Of a stretch of 64,000 nt of DNA, positions 37,420 through 45,766 are shown piece by piece. The stretch is from the NCBI GenBank assembly GCA_025617745.1, contig CM046853.1, forward strand, positions 12,850,974 to 12,914,973. Reading direction: 5' to 3'. This DNA is from Heliocidaris erythrogramma. Lineage: Eukaryota; Echinodermata; Echinoidea; Camarodonta; Echinometridae. Each line of letters begins with the position of its first letter. Positions within the stretch are counted from its first letter, which is position 1. The translations under genes were made by a program, and so were the position numbers. The notes beneath the pieces are model-generated. The model was not told the origin of the DNA and ran no database searches. It worked only from the letters and a program-made list of their open reading frames with translations.

Positions 37420-40400
37420 CCATTCTTTATCATTCAGGGTGACAACCTTACCTTGGCCTACAAAGAAGGTGATGTGAGAGTAACAATTGGAGGAGCTCCC
37501 TGTACTGATGTTGTTGTCAAGCAGCAGGAATTAACTTGCTATGCTCCTGAATCACCACCATCAGAAGTAGAAGGAAGGAACACATTTGATGTCGTGGTAG
37601 GTTGACATATAGCCTATATTTATAAACATTTAGGATATGAATTTCCTATGTTTGGTATTAAAGGCCGGTCACATATCAAGGACTCGATAATGATAACAGT
37701 ATTGATAAAATCGGCCTGTCGAAAAGGTATTGAAACTGAGAAAATTGGTGCTGCAGGCTCACTTGCATAAATCGGTGAGCACAATAAAGTTTCTACAACT
37801 TACACTGCTTTTATTGTTATGATTCTCATACCATTGATATATGACAAGCCTTTTAATATCATGAAAGCTTTGTTCATTATGTTTGGCTCATTGTCATGTA
37901 TGATTCAGTGGTCTGGGTCCTGTTTCATAAAACTTGTTATCAGTAATAATTGCCACATTTCTATGACAAATTTGCTCTCAGCCAAGCAGATGCAAGGATT
38001 TCAGTAGCTTATAACAATTACTGCAACTTTTACTGATAACAAATTTTATGAAAGAGCGTCCAGATTTGTATAAAAAAATGTGTAGTATGAACATAACTAC
38101 ACAAATCTTTTGTCACCTCTGAAAACTGCAAATGAGTTTACAAACAGAATCTAATGTTAGATTTTGTGGTTGTCGACATTGTGACTTACATTGTTATCAT
38201 TTAACTATCTTAGGTATACCATGGTGCTCTAAGCTTCCTAGTGGGTCAGGTCGAGTACCTACCTCAAGCCATCCCGCTAGCCCTCATCGTTGGATCGGTA
38301 GCTGGTGGTGTCCTCTTTCTCCTCGTTATCCTCATCATGGGTGTCTGTATTGCCTCCTACCGGAAGAATAACAACAATGAGAAGATCTTCAAGCAGATGG
38401 AGGAACAGATTGGAACCCTAGAACTCACAGTGGCTCAGGAGTGCAAGGAAGGTGAGGCTCTCTACAAACAGATGACATTTTCACACACAATGATATCATC
38501 CAAATTCATACTTAGTTTATATAGACTCATTTGACTTGAGAATTGTTTTGTTGGTTTGTAAATCATTGAATTTCAGGAATATCAAAGCATTCATGAATTA
38601 TTTTTATACATTTTGGCAACTAGATCTTGGTGCTCTACAAACTACCAGATTGGATTGGATTGGACTGGATCATAAAGTTACGCAATATCCAGTCTTTGAA
38701 TTTGAAATTAGATTATCATTTAAAAAGCAAAAGAAAAATCTTACTACAATACATCACTTCTTGTTTTATAATGGTCTTTAGTCACTTGTTTATAAATGTC
38801 TTGAAATTATTCATAATATATAATTTGAATTTTTATGTTGCAGCTTTTGCCGAATTACAGACTGGTGTCTTATCCATCACACATGACATCAAGGGACATG
38901 GTATCCCAATTCTTGATTACCGATCTTACGTTGTCAAGTCTCTCTTCCCTGAAAACCCCAACCATGCAGTACTCAAAGAACTCTCGGTGAGTAACATGCT
39001 TCAGGAGCCACTAACTGTAATACTGTTGAGCATAGTGTTTTGTTTTCTTCTAAAAATACCATATTCATGTGTCTTCATGATCAAAATATCAAGAATGAGT
39101 GGGGGATGAATGGGAGGTGTTCGTCAAGCAAGCATTAGAAAATGTAACCTTCACAGGCAATTGTGCTGCTCTCACCGGCTGACAATTGAGAAGATGGTTA
39201 TTGCTTTGTGGGATTTTACTAAGCATGAAATACAACCAGCAATAAACATTGTCTGATATGAAAGATATATGGAGATGTTGTACACAAAGTAAGTGATGTT
39301 TGTTTTGTATTATGATGACATTGATAAATTTGTCCCTAAATTAACAGCAAACCAAATACCATTATTATGTGTTTAGGTTGCTGGTGTGAGGAAGGACTTT
39401 GTTCAAAAGGGTCTGTGGCAGTTTGGACAGCTCCTTTCTAACAAATCTTTCCTGCTGATCTTCATACGGGTGTTGGAGGAGCAGCGAACCCTCTCCACCA
39501 AGGACCTCAGCAACGTGGCATCTCTCCTGGTGGTGGCCTTTCAAGGAAAGATGGAGTACTGCACTGACATCCTGAAGGCTCTCATGGCTAGGGCTATCAA
39601 ACAACATGTCCAGGAGGGTGAAGAGTCAGCTAGAGTGTTCATGAGGAGGTGAGAAAATGATGGTCTTTCTTGCTCTGGCTATACAACAATGCCATAGATG
39701 GTAGAGATGATGCTGATTGCAGAAAATACAAATTTCACTTAATATGATTTTATGAATGTAAAGATATCATGCCAAAGTGGAAGAACAAGTCTGATCAAGG
39801 GATGTTCATGAGTTTGCTTGCATTGAGAATGAAGAGATATTCCTGATGTCTAAGAAGAGAGACTTATTGTAATTGTACATACAGTTAATAACAATATTTC
39901 GGTAAGTATGACCCTTCCAAGAATAAGGAAGAAAATGATAAAGTTAAGTGTTGTGATGATGATTGAGGTGATTAAAAAGAATAGTGGCATATGAAGTAAT
40001 GCTGAACATGCTCATGATAACAGGAGAAAAGAGGGTGCATTTTGTTCATGATGAGGATGAACATAACACTAACAATTTCCACCATGATTCATTACAGAGG
40101 AGTATCGGTGGTAGAGAAGATGGTTGGTCATTGGCTTGCAGTCCTACTCTACAATCATCTTCAAGACTCCGCTGGTGAGCCTCTCTTCAAGCTTTTCTAC
40201 GCTATCAAACAGCAAGTAGATAAAGGACCAGTTGATTTTGTGACAGGGGAGGCCAGGTACAGCTTGACAGAGGGAAAGCTCATCAGACAGCAAGTAGAAG
40301 TCAAGCAGCTGGTAAGAAGAGAAACAACATTAATTCTTCAATTACACCCATTTTAAATTTACAAAATAAACACTAGCATATCCAAAATAATAGTTATCAG

Positions 40401-43400
40401 GAAATTGTAGATATAGTTCTTCAGTAACTTTCAGATTACACTGTACTGATAATACTTTTCTTGTAAGCTATTGGTGTCCCTTTTTGTAGTAGAGACTTTG
40501 ATTAAAAATTATAATTGAAGCAATATTATTAAAGAGTATAGTGCTGTGGCTAAAGCTGCCCACCCCCTCCCTTTATCCCTATAGGATAATCAGGTAAAAC
40601 AATGTGTACATGTGTACTATGCTTTGTACACAAATGAATTATCAAAAGTTATGACTGTGATATTTCTTGCTTCTTTTTTTATCCACCATAGACATTGAAG
40701 GCCCAGGGACCAGACCGGAACACTCCAATGGTTGAAGTCAAAGTCCTTGATTGTGATACCATTTCACAGACCAAAGCTAAAATCTTAGATGCCATCTATA
40801 AGACCTCACCATACTCACAGAGACCAAAGAAGGAAGAACTTGATCTAGGTAATTTCAGGTTTTGTTTGTTTGTTTGTTGTTTGTTTTTTTAAGTTTGTGT
40901 ATCTTCAGCTATTATACCAGACTATCTCTATTGCAAACTGTAAGATTACTGTTAGCAAATTGTGTGATCATAGATTGTAATCTGATGGTTCAACCAATAT
41001 AATTCTATTTTATGTTACTATTACAGAGTGGTATGATCGACCAGGTGGCAAACTACTCCTGTTTGACGAAGATGCACTGAAGCCTATGGAGGGAGGTTGG
41101 AGAAAGATCAACACCCTGTCATACTACCAGGTATGAACTTCTTGATAATTGTTGTTTCACTTTGGATATTTTTCAGTCAAGTGATCACTATGTGTTGTTG
41201 TATGCCTGCATAAGAGTGTTTTGCAATTGTATGCAGAGCTGTATTCTTGAAATGTTGAAAGATCAAAGCACTCTTTGATGTCTCTACAACAGGTTTGATA
41301 TATTGTCATATATTACTTTGATACCCTTTGCAGGTTACAGAGGGTGCAACATTCTTTCTTCTACAAGCTCAAGGAAGCAGTGGCTCCCTACATTCCAACC
41401 ACTCATCACCTGCTAGATCATACAGTAAGATCTCACATCATATCAATACTTATAAGGAGTGTCAAGAAGCGGGATACTTAATAAAAATTTATTGTTATTC
41501 CTTGCATTTAATCCTCTATGATGCTCATATTTAGTAGATAATTGTAATTGGATAGGTCTCAACCTTCTCAAAGGCACTTTTTACGAGTTCTCATGAGACT
41601 ACATATTAGTCCTTAACCCCTTCCATGCCCCCAGATTTTGAGCAATTGTCAAAAATGAACTTTCAATAATTAAATATTAACTATTAATGATTTTTTTTCT
41701 TGAGCAAACTGGGCAAAGATATATTGCATAGGAATAAACATTATATTGAAGGCACAGGTTTCTGTATGAGGAAGAATTTTTAAGCCATTCTGAGCCTAAA
41801 CGAAATGTTCAACACTCCAACATTTGGGCGGGATTGGCCGCCCACAGCATGGTAGGGGTTAAAAAGTTATTAGCAATTAGTCATTACTGTGCATATTATA
41901 TTGCATCTTGGAAATTATGAATTCATTATTATGAACGATTATTTAGAATACAATAAGACAGATAACTCTACTACCTCCATGTATGAACATCATCTCTAAG
42001 ATCAATCTACTGTCTTCTTGGTTTTGTAGGTAATGTGAATGTAAGCTATAACATCCAGACTCCTGCATCTTCCATGTCACCTATGATCACCTTGGACTAT
42101 GAGAATGTTAATCACTTGTGGCATCTGGTCAAACCTCAAGACCAACTAGAGAATGGTGTTACTGATAGGAAGATGATGGCTGAGATATATCTTCCTAGGC
42201 TGCTTACTACCAAGGTATGATAGTCATGGTGACATGCTTTCAGTTTGTTATATCAAGTCATAAAACAGAGTCTTCAGCTATCAGCTTTTTCGATATGGCT
42301 GTGGATATATAGAGAGAGCAATTATTAATGATTTGTATGGTATGCTAGGAATTGTTCTTGAATATGACTATTTCAGAAAGGTTATTTGACATATTGGCTC
42401 TTCATGTTGACCTATTCAATATTGATGAAATATATCAGAAACAAAATATAAATAAATGGAGTATGGAGTATGCTCTATTTCTTTAATTTGAATGGCATTG
42501 TGGTAGATTTGTCAAGACATTCCAGCGCTTGAAACTACAGACAATTAAAAAGAGAGATATTTTTGTATTTATACTAGTCAATGGTAATTGTGTTGATGTG
42601 AATGATGGTGGTGCTTCTACTACTGTAAACGTGGAATTTTTTGCGCATTTCGCGCAGCATGAAATTTGCGCAAAAATAAAAACACACAAATATTTGTTGT
42701 TTATGTATTATTTTACCCATGAGTGTAGCGTGTCAGCAAAATTAAAAACACATGAAATTCACCTTAATTAAATTTTCACTTTTACAGTATACTTTGTAAA
42801 TTATGAGAAGGAATATGTTAATATTAAGTGTGAATATATAAATATGGATTTATTAGGTCCTTATCATTCAATCTGACTCACTTTTGTCCTCCTTTGCAAC
42901 AGACCATATTGCACAAGTTTGTAGATGACCTTGTGACGACTGTCTTCATCGTGAACGATGAAAACTCCTTGCCTCTCGCCATCAAGTATCTCTTTGATTT
43001 CCTGGATAAACAAGCTCATGAAAATGGCATCACAGACCCTGCCATCATCCATGCATGGAAGAGTAACAGGTAAGGGAACAGAGGACACTAACTACTTAAT
43101 CATCTAGGGGCACATATGATGTCCATTAACCCATAACAAGTTGGGGATTCTCATTTAAACCATGTGGATTAAACATAGGGTCGATTAAAACAGGATTTCG
43201 GCACTTGTACACTAATTGTATCAGCCAATATGCTTATCTGGTTGTAATACAGATGTCAACAAATTTGACAATTGTATACCTGTAAAAGGATATGTACTAT
43301 TTGGGGGAAAGACTTTGCAATGGTGCATGACCAAGTTTTGATCGTGATTGTTCTAATGAAAATATGCATTTTAATACTTGTATGAATTTACTCTGTTGAC

Positions 43401-44939
43401 AAGAAATTCTACAGAACTGAACATTTAAACAGTGTTGGTACTGTGTTTTGTAATATCTTATAATAACTGCTAATGTTGAATACTAGGTTTACATACCAGT
43501 TTTAAAAGTTATTTGATATCATTTTGCAATAAAAAGTACTTTTTATTTTCCTATAGAGAATTATGAAAACTTCTTTTCTAATTATATGTTGCTCTGTAAA
43601 AGCTGACATTAATCCTAGATCATTTAATATCTTTCTTTCTTTCTTTATTTCCATCCAGCCTCCCCCTTCGGTTCTGGGTGAACCTGATCAAGAATCCTGA
43701 TATGATCTTTGATATCCACAAGACAGACACTGTAGACTCATGTCTTTCCGTTGTAGCACAGTGTGTCATGGAGGCTTGCTCAGTTTCAGAACAACAACTT
43801 AACAAGAACTCACCAGCAAGCAAGCTTCTTTATGCCAAGGATATCCCAAATTACAAAGATTATGTTTCACAGTAAGTCCTATACATTTCTATTAATTTCC
43901 AATGAAATGATAAAAAATATCAAGGCCATATTTTAATTGAACTCTTCCATTACTGTTTATCCTGGTTTATGTATGTATTCTTTTTTTGTACACAATCTGT
44001 AAAAGATATGTTACATTTTTTTCTCTCATTGTTCAGTGGAAAAGGAAATGTAGAGTATATGATGTATTTGCATTTTAATCACATTTGTGTTCAAAGTAAT
44101 ATTAAAGGAAAGTACAGAATATTGAAATGAATATCCAAAACACAAGTGTTAAGAATCTAAGAATAGCGGATGGTATTGATCACCTCTGAGTTTATTCAGA
44201 AGATTTATTGATCGAGACTTCACTTTTTGAAGTCAATCAACCATTACCAGCATTACAATAAACACAAATGGAGAATCACTGTTGTCCGCATGCTTTCTGA
44301 ATCAGCCTTTACATTAAATCAAATTTTCTCTTGTTTTGTGTAGGTACTATCGAGACATTCAGAATATGGATGTGATCAGTGACCAGGATATGAATGCTAT
44401 GTTAGCAGAGCATTCACAAAGACATCACCACGACTTCTATATGCTATCAGCACTCAATGAGCTCTACTTTGGCTATGCCTGCAAGTACAGAAGTGAAGTA
44501 AGTATTGGAAAGTTGAAGAGTAATAATTTGTGGTCATTCTTTAATGGGATGCACTAAGTCAGGTTGGGAAGGAAGTCCGTTATTTGGCACCCTTGGGTAA
44601 AACGTCATCATATGTTACCTTGTCAATCAGAAAAAATGGAAATTACTGCGTCAAAATGGCTGCTTATCTGCAAGAATGTATTTACTTTCTCAGCACTATA
44701 GGCAGATTAAAGGCCTTATACCAAAGATACGTGTAGATGCCTTAGCCAATTCTTCGCCAAGGTTATTTTACCCCTACAAATACTTCTGGTTGAGTATGTA
44801 TTCATACTTTCCATTTGTACAATCTTTCATCTTTACTTCTCAGTTAATATCAGCCTTGGATGAGGACAACACAGCCATCAAGCAGGGACATGCCGAGAAA
44901 ATAGAAGAGATAGAGAGGATCATGTCCAAATCATTTTGA
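19177..44939 (+). CDS. PlexA: Plexin, A-type (5'-partial, 27 exons)
   Basis: Semaphorin receptor of the plasma membrane; plexins bind semaphorins through the sema domain and act inside as GAPs for Rap/Ras-family GTPases in cell guidance. The 27 visible exons, 4278 nt, join in frame to 1425 codons plus TGA. In local numbering: PSI1 about 1-52 (CGWC), PSI2 about 163-205 (CNWC), PSI3 about 326-384 (CGWC), IPT repeats about 385-748, membrane segment about 768-796, GAP segment C1 about 828-1037 ending its arginine pair at R965-R966, Rho-binding insert about 1038-1200, GAP segment C2 to the end with LPLRFW (R1276). The sema domain (about 500 residues in the family) is missing because it lies left of the window. 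[18 protein letters not shown] and SYYQVTEG favour A-type over B-type; the C-terminus SKSF lacks the VTDL PDZ ligand of vertebrate B plexins. Exons: see separate entries. Confidence 0.93.
21075..21150. repeat. GA simple repeat and G run in plexin intron
   Basis: Two AG/GA dinucleotide tracts, the second ending in a run of G. Reading frames over the complementary CT strand are low-complexity artefacts. Confidence 0.85.
21656..21794 (+). CDS. PlexA: plexin visible exon 2: PSI1 end
   Basis: Completes the split Arg codon ([14 protein letters not shown]) and ends in phase 0 before GTAAGT. It carries the last PSI1 cysteines and the start of the first linker/IPT region. Confidence 0.9.
22117..22398. 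mobile_element. MITE with AGAAGGGCATTAA ends
   Basis: Left end CTACTGAGAGCTAGAAGGGC and right end the approximate complement (AGTTAATGCCCTTTTGACGC then TCGGCAG), 282 bp in all. The same end motif occurs alone at 14.6 kb and as a short hairpin at 60.8 kb, which shows a dispersed family. It lies in the intron before plexin exon 3. Confidence 0.65.
22484..22840 (+). mobile_element. tRNA-derived SINE with (ATT)n tail
   Basis: The 5' part carries a Pol III A box-like TGGATCAGTGG (22492-22502) and a B box AGTTCGAATCC (22536-22546), spaced as in a tRNA. An unrelated body of about 250 bp follows, and the end is an ATT/TTA trinucleotide tail. This is the layout of tRNA-derived SINEs common in deuterostomes. 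It is not a tRNA gene because the tRNA fold is degenerate and the unit continues far past the B box. It is inserted about 20 bp before the exon 3 acceptor. Confidence 0.85.
22861..23023 (+). CDS. PlexA: plexin visible exon 3: first IPT region
   Basis: Reads [20 protein letters not shown] and ends in phase 1 before GTATGT. The acceptor CAG at 22858-22860 lies only about 20 bp after the tail of a SINE. The following intron holds the DIRS-like element. Confidence 0.9.
23341..23478 (+). repeat. DIRS left inverted terminal repeat
   Basis: 138 bp from ATGTACCTACCTATTTGCTA to CCTCCTCTTT. It is the exact complement, as far as I can read, of 29339-29476. Confidence 0.93.
23931..26213 (+). mobile_element. 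DIRS gag-like frame
   Basis: Open frame of 760 codons, first frame of the element. It is rich in Ser, Thr and Pro in its first half, with four spaced copies of an RPPTTVG-like peptide, then a Lys-rich basic patch ([13 protein letters not shown]), a conserved-looking middle, and a basic Arg/Gly tail. It occupies the place of the gag-like protein of DIRS elements; no known fold can be shown from sequence alone. Confidence 0.8.
26134..28158 (+). mobile_element. DIRS reverse transcriptase / RNase H frame
   Basis: Open frame of 674 codons that overlaps the gag-like frame, as is usual in DIRS elements. Reverse transcriptase motifs seen are [29 protein letters not shown] and the active-site VYLDDW. 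RNase H motifs are [36 protein letters not shown] and [13 protein letters not shown]. The order RT then RNase H fits Ty3/DIRS-type polymerases. Confidence 0.92.
28158..29138 (+). mobile_element. DIRS tyrosine recombinase frame
   Basis: Downstream frame with the start taken at the ATG at 28158. N-terminal core-binding-like region ([38 protein letters not shown]), then the catalytic region with [11 protein letters not shown], the HDTRG box, [10 protein letters not shown] and a following Tyr (SFYLKDV). These match the R-H-x-x-R-W/Y plan of tyrosine recombinases and replace an integrase. Confidence 0.9.
29181..29275 (+). repeat. DIRS internal complementary region
   Basis: 29181-29215 is the complement of the element's left tip (23327-23361), and 29216-29275 is the complement of its right tip (29463-29522). 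The two are joined head to head, as expected of the DIRS internal complementary region used in circle formation. It defines the outer ends of the element. Confidence 0.9.
29339..29476 (-). repeat. DIRS right inverted terminal repeat
   Basis: 138 bp, complement of the left repeat at 23341-23478; the element continues to 29522 with a tip unique to the right side. Confidence 0.93.
30321..30529 (+). CDS. PlexA: plexin visible exon 4: PSI2
   Basis: Starts by completing a Gly codon ([13 protein letters not shown]) and holds the second PSI domain with [14 protein letters not shown] and [10 protein letters not shown]. It ends in phase 0 before GTAAGT. Confidence 0.92.
30889..31029 (+). CDS. PlexA: plexin visible exon 5
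   Basis: 47 codons, phase 0 at both ends. It contains [19 protein letters not shown], matching the ECP...IPVG stretch that follows PSI2 in plexins. Confidence 0.9.
31912..32019 (+). CDS. PlexA: plexin visible exon 6
   Basis: 36 codons, phase 0 at both ends, [20 protein letters not shown]. It corresponds to the GYECVLxI strand between PSI2 and PSI3. Confidence 0.9.
33579..33669 (+). CDS. PlexA: plexin visible exon 7
   Basis: Short exon reading [20 protein letters not shown]; it matches the VVWNGN region of vertebrate plexins. Phase 0 to 1. Confidence 0.88.
33987..34165 (+). CDS. PlexA: plexin visible exon 8: PSI3
   Basis: [20 protein letters not shown] followed by [13 protein letters not shown] marks the third PSI domain. 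The donor GTATTT at 34166 is weaker than its neighbours and is closely followed by a GAT repeat tract. Confidence 0.92.
34184..34500. repeat. GAT/ATG trinucleotide tract in plexin intron
   Basis: An imperfect GAT/GGT/GAC trinucleotide array fills most of the intron between exons 8 and 9. It keeps long frames open on both strands (Met-rich or Ile-rich), which are artefacts. Confidence 0.9.
34567..34715 (+). CDS. PlexA: plexin visible exon 9: IPT after PSI3, first part
   Basis: [20 protein letters not shown] and [15 protein letters not shown] match the opening strands of an IPT/TIG domain. Ends in phase 2. Confidence 0.9.
34901..35018 (+). CDS. PlexA: plexin visible exon 10: same IPT, second part
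   Basis: [20 protein letters not shown] completes the IPT domain begun in the previous exon. Phase 0 at its end before GTAAGT. Confidence 0.9.
35333..35469 (+). CDS. PlexA: plexin visible exon 11: next IPT
   Basis: [20 protein letters not shown] is the standard IPT start (xP..GP.SGGT). Ends in phase 2. Confidence 0.92.
35843..36007 (+). CDS. PlexA: plexin visible exon 12: IPT border
   Basis: Finishes one IPT ([23 protein letters not shown]) and starts the next. Phase 1 offset in, phase 2 out. Confidence 0.9.
36440..36533 (+). CDS. PlexA: plexin visible exon 13: IPT middle
   Basis: [20 protein letters not shown] continues the IPT begun in exon 12 (compare SGGTLLTVTGTNL of vertebrate PLXNA). 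Ends in phase 0. Confidence 0.9.
36842..37111 (+). CDS. PlexA: plexin visible exon 14: IPT end and last IPT start
   Basis: 90 codons in phase 0. Includes [13 protein letters not shown] and [13 protein letters not shown], the latter matching the YYPDPxxxP border between the last two IPT repeats. Confidence 0.9.
37384..37416 (+). repeat. CT tract before plexin exon 15
   Basis: A pure CT dinucleotide run that ends about 20 bp before the acceptor of exon 15. It may extend the polypyrimidine tract. Confidence 0.85.
37438..37596 (+). CDS. PlexA: plexin visible exon 15: last IPT
   Basis: 53 codons in phase 0: [20 protein letters not shown] and [17 protein letters not shown], matching the VLIGxTPC...ETQLLCE stretch of the family. 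The acceptor is preceded by a (CT)n tract. Confidence 0.92.
37915..38061. mobile_element. 147-bp MITE in plexin intron
   Basis: Ends are inverted: GGGTCCTGTTTCATAAAACT at the left and the complement of GGACGCTCTTTCATAAAATT at the right, both continuing into TGTTATCAGTAA. The interior is unrelated. This type of TTTCATAAA-ended element is common in deuterostome DNA. No clear target duplication. Confidence 0.75.
38214..38451 (+). CDS. PlexA: plexin visible exon 16: transmembrane segment
   Basis: Contains the single membrane helix ([20 protein letters not shown] onward) followed by a positively charged stop (SYRKN) and the juxtamembrane coiled-coil ([20 protein letters not shown]). Ends in phase 1. 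Confidence 0.94.
38844..38986 (+). CDS. PlexA: plexin visible exon 17: start of GAP segment C1
   Basis: [20 protein letters not shown] and [16 protein letters not shown] are hallmark plexin cytoplasmic sequences. Ends in phase 0 before GTGAGT. Confidence 0.94.
39377..39648 (+). CDS. PlexA: plexin visible exon 18: GAP segment C1 with arginine pair
   Basis: [20 protein letters not shown] and [18 protein letters not shown] match the family. The exon ends FMR plus a split Arg, giving the catalytic RR pair of the GAP domain across the splice junction. Confidence 0.94.
40098..40311 (+). CDS. PlexA: plexin visible exon 19: GAP segment C1 end
   Basis: Begins by completing the second Arg, then [18 protein letters not shown] where vertebrate plexins have TESVxEKMLTNW. 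[20 protein letters not shown] and [19 protein letters not shown] are highly plexin-specific. Only the acceptor after ATTACAG at 40097 keeps the frame. Confidence 0.93.
40692..40848 (+). CDS. PlexA: plexin visible exon 20: Rho-binding insert, part 1
   Basis: [20 protein letters not shown] and [12 protein letters not shown] match the ubiquitin-like Rho GTPase-binding domain. Ends in phase 1. Confidence 0.93.
41027..41130 (+). CDS. PlexA: plexin visible exon 21: Rho-binding insert, part 2
   Basis: [20 protein letters not shown] and [11 protein letters not shown] match the EWR...LQDED...WKRLNTLxHYQ stretch. Ends in phase 0. Confidence 0.92.
41334..41424 (+). CDS. PlexA: plexin visible exon 22: Rho-binding insert, part 3
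   Basis: [20 protein letters not shown] closes the insert; a Ser/His-rich low-complexity linker follows. Ends in phase 1. Confidence 0.88.
42030..42214 (+). CDS. PlexA: plexin visible exon 23: linker and start of GAP segment C2
   Basis: [20 protein letters not shown] and [14 protein letters not shown] correspond to the MITPDLESG..WHLVK and EIYLTRLLxTK motifs of A-type plexins. Ends in phase 0. Confidence 0.93.
42903..43069 (+). CDS. PlexA: plexin visible exon 24: GAP segment C2
   Basis: [20 protein letters not shown] and [20 protein letters not shown]; it matches LQKFVDDLFETIF and LAIKYMFDFLDEQA of the family. Ends in phase 2 inside WKSN-S. Confidence 0.94.
43659..43871 (+). CDS. PlexA: plexin visible exon 25: GAP segment C2 with catalytic arginine
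   Basis: Starts [20 protein letters not shown]; the Arg in LPLRFW corresponds to the second GAP arginine region of plexins. [16 protein letters not shown] follows. Ends in phase 2. Confidence 0.95.
44344..44497 (+). CDS. PlexA: plexin visible exon 26: GAP segment C2
   Basis: [20 protein letters not shown] and [20 protein letters not shown] match the YYxDIxxMPAISDQDMxAYLAEQS block. Ends in phase 0 before GTAAGT. Confidence 0.94.
44844..44939 (+). CDS. PlexA: plexin last exon and stop
   Basis: [20 protein letters not shown] then [11 protein letters not shown] and TGA at 44937-44939. It aligns with the EILAALEKDEQAR...TMALSS tail of vertebrate PLXNA1. Confidence 0.92.
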   Translation, partial: LISALDEDNTAIKQGHAEKIEEIERIMSKSF

Positions 44940-45021
44940 CAAATAACCATCAACCCAATGGAAGCAAGCAGAAAGAATGGGATCGTGCTACCAGACTCCG
45001 AAATACAATCCACCGCCTGTT

Positions 45022-45155
45022 AGAATTGAGAGAGAGAGAGAGAGAAAGATTAGTCATATGAGTATATGTGTATGATAGAGAGAGAGAGAGTGAGAGAGAG
45101 AGAGAGAGAGAGTGAGAGAGAGAGTGAGAGAGAGAGAGAGAGAGAGCAAGAGAGA
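45022..45155. repeat. GA simple repeat after plexin stop
   Basis: Interrupted GA dinucleotide tracts beginning about 80 bp after the stop codon. Confidence 0.9.
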
Positions 45156-45760
45156 GAAATGAGGGCTGGATATAAGAATTTTAAGTACTTGATACATCTT
45201 GACTGAAATAATAAATTTCAACTCAAAGTAATTTGAACCTGGAATTTAATATAGCCTTTGTTTATTTAAACTTTAGATTGAAAGAAACTAGAGATAGTAT
45301 TGTTTTGATGCATATCAAGTAATAATGAAAATTATAAATAAACCAGCAGAATAAACTTCCAAAATGTTCGATAAACTGCTCTGTGGGGTATATTTTCACA
45401 CATCATCATAAATGTCAATAGGAATAATGGACCAAAAAAATAAAAAGTCAAGTTTAACAAAAGTCTGGAACGAACCATTCCAAGAAAACTCTGCCTACTT
45501 TTATTGGGTTGATGCTTATCAGAGAACTATATATCAGATTATATATTTTTATATATATTGCTACACATTGTACAGAAAGGTAAACTTATCTCTTCCAAGA
45601 GTTCTTGTTCCAACAAGTTACTGTGATTATCTCGCAATGCATATTGGAATCATGCTTAGAGAAGCTATAATTGCAGCTGTATAATATGATATAGTTGTAG
45701 TATCTAGTTTTTCTAGTTTAGTCTGGCATCTTTATAATTTTTGTTGAAGTTTGCTGTGAA

Positions 45761-45766
45761 AATAAA
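45761..45766 (+). terminator. PlexA: candidate polyadenylation signal AATAAA
   Basis: Canonical hexamer followed at 20-30 bp by a TTCTAGGTGCTTGTAAT stretch. It is the best-formed proximal signal for the plexin transcript; distal candidates at 48813 and 48826 are also good. Confidence 0.45.

Noticed and set aside
44676-44843. In-frame extension upstream of the last plexin exon
   Set aside because: The acceptor CAG at 44841-44843 and the continuity of the family alignment show this is intron.
19177-44939. Plexin B assignment
   Set aside because: Cytoplasmic motifs CKEAFAELQT and TGEARYSL, the MIT..WHLVK linker and the C-terminus fit A-type; the VTDL tail of vertebrate B plexins is absent.
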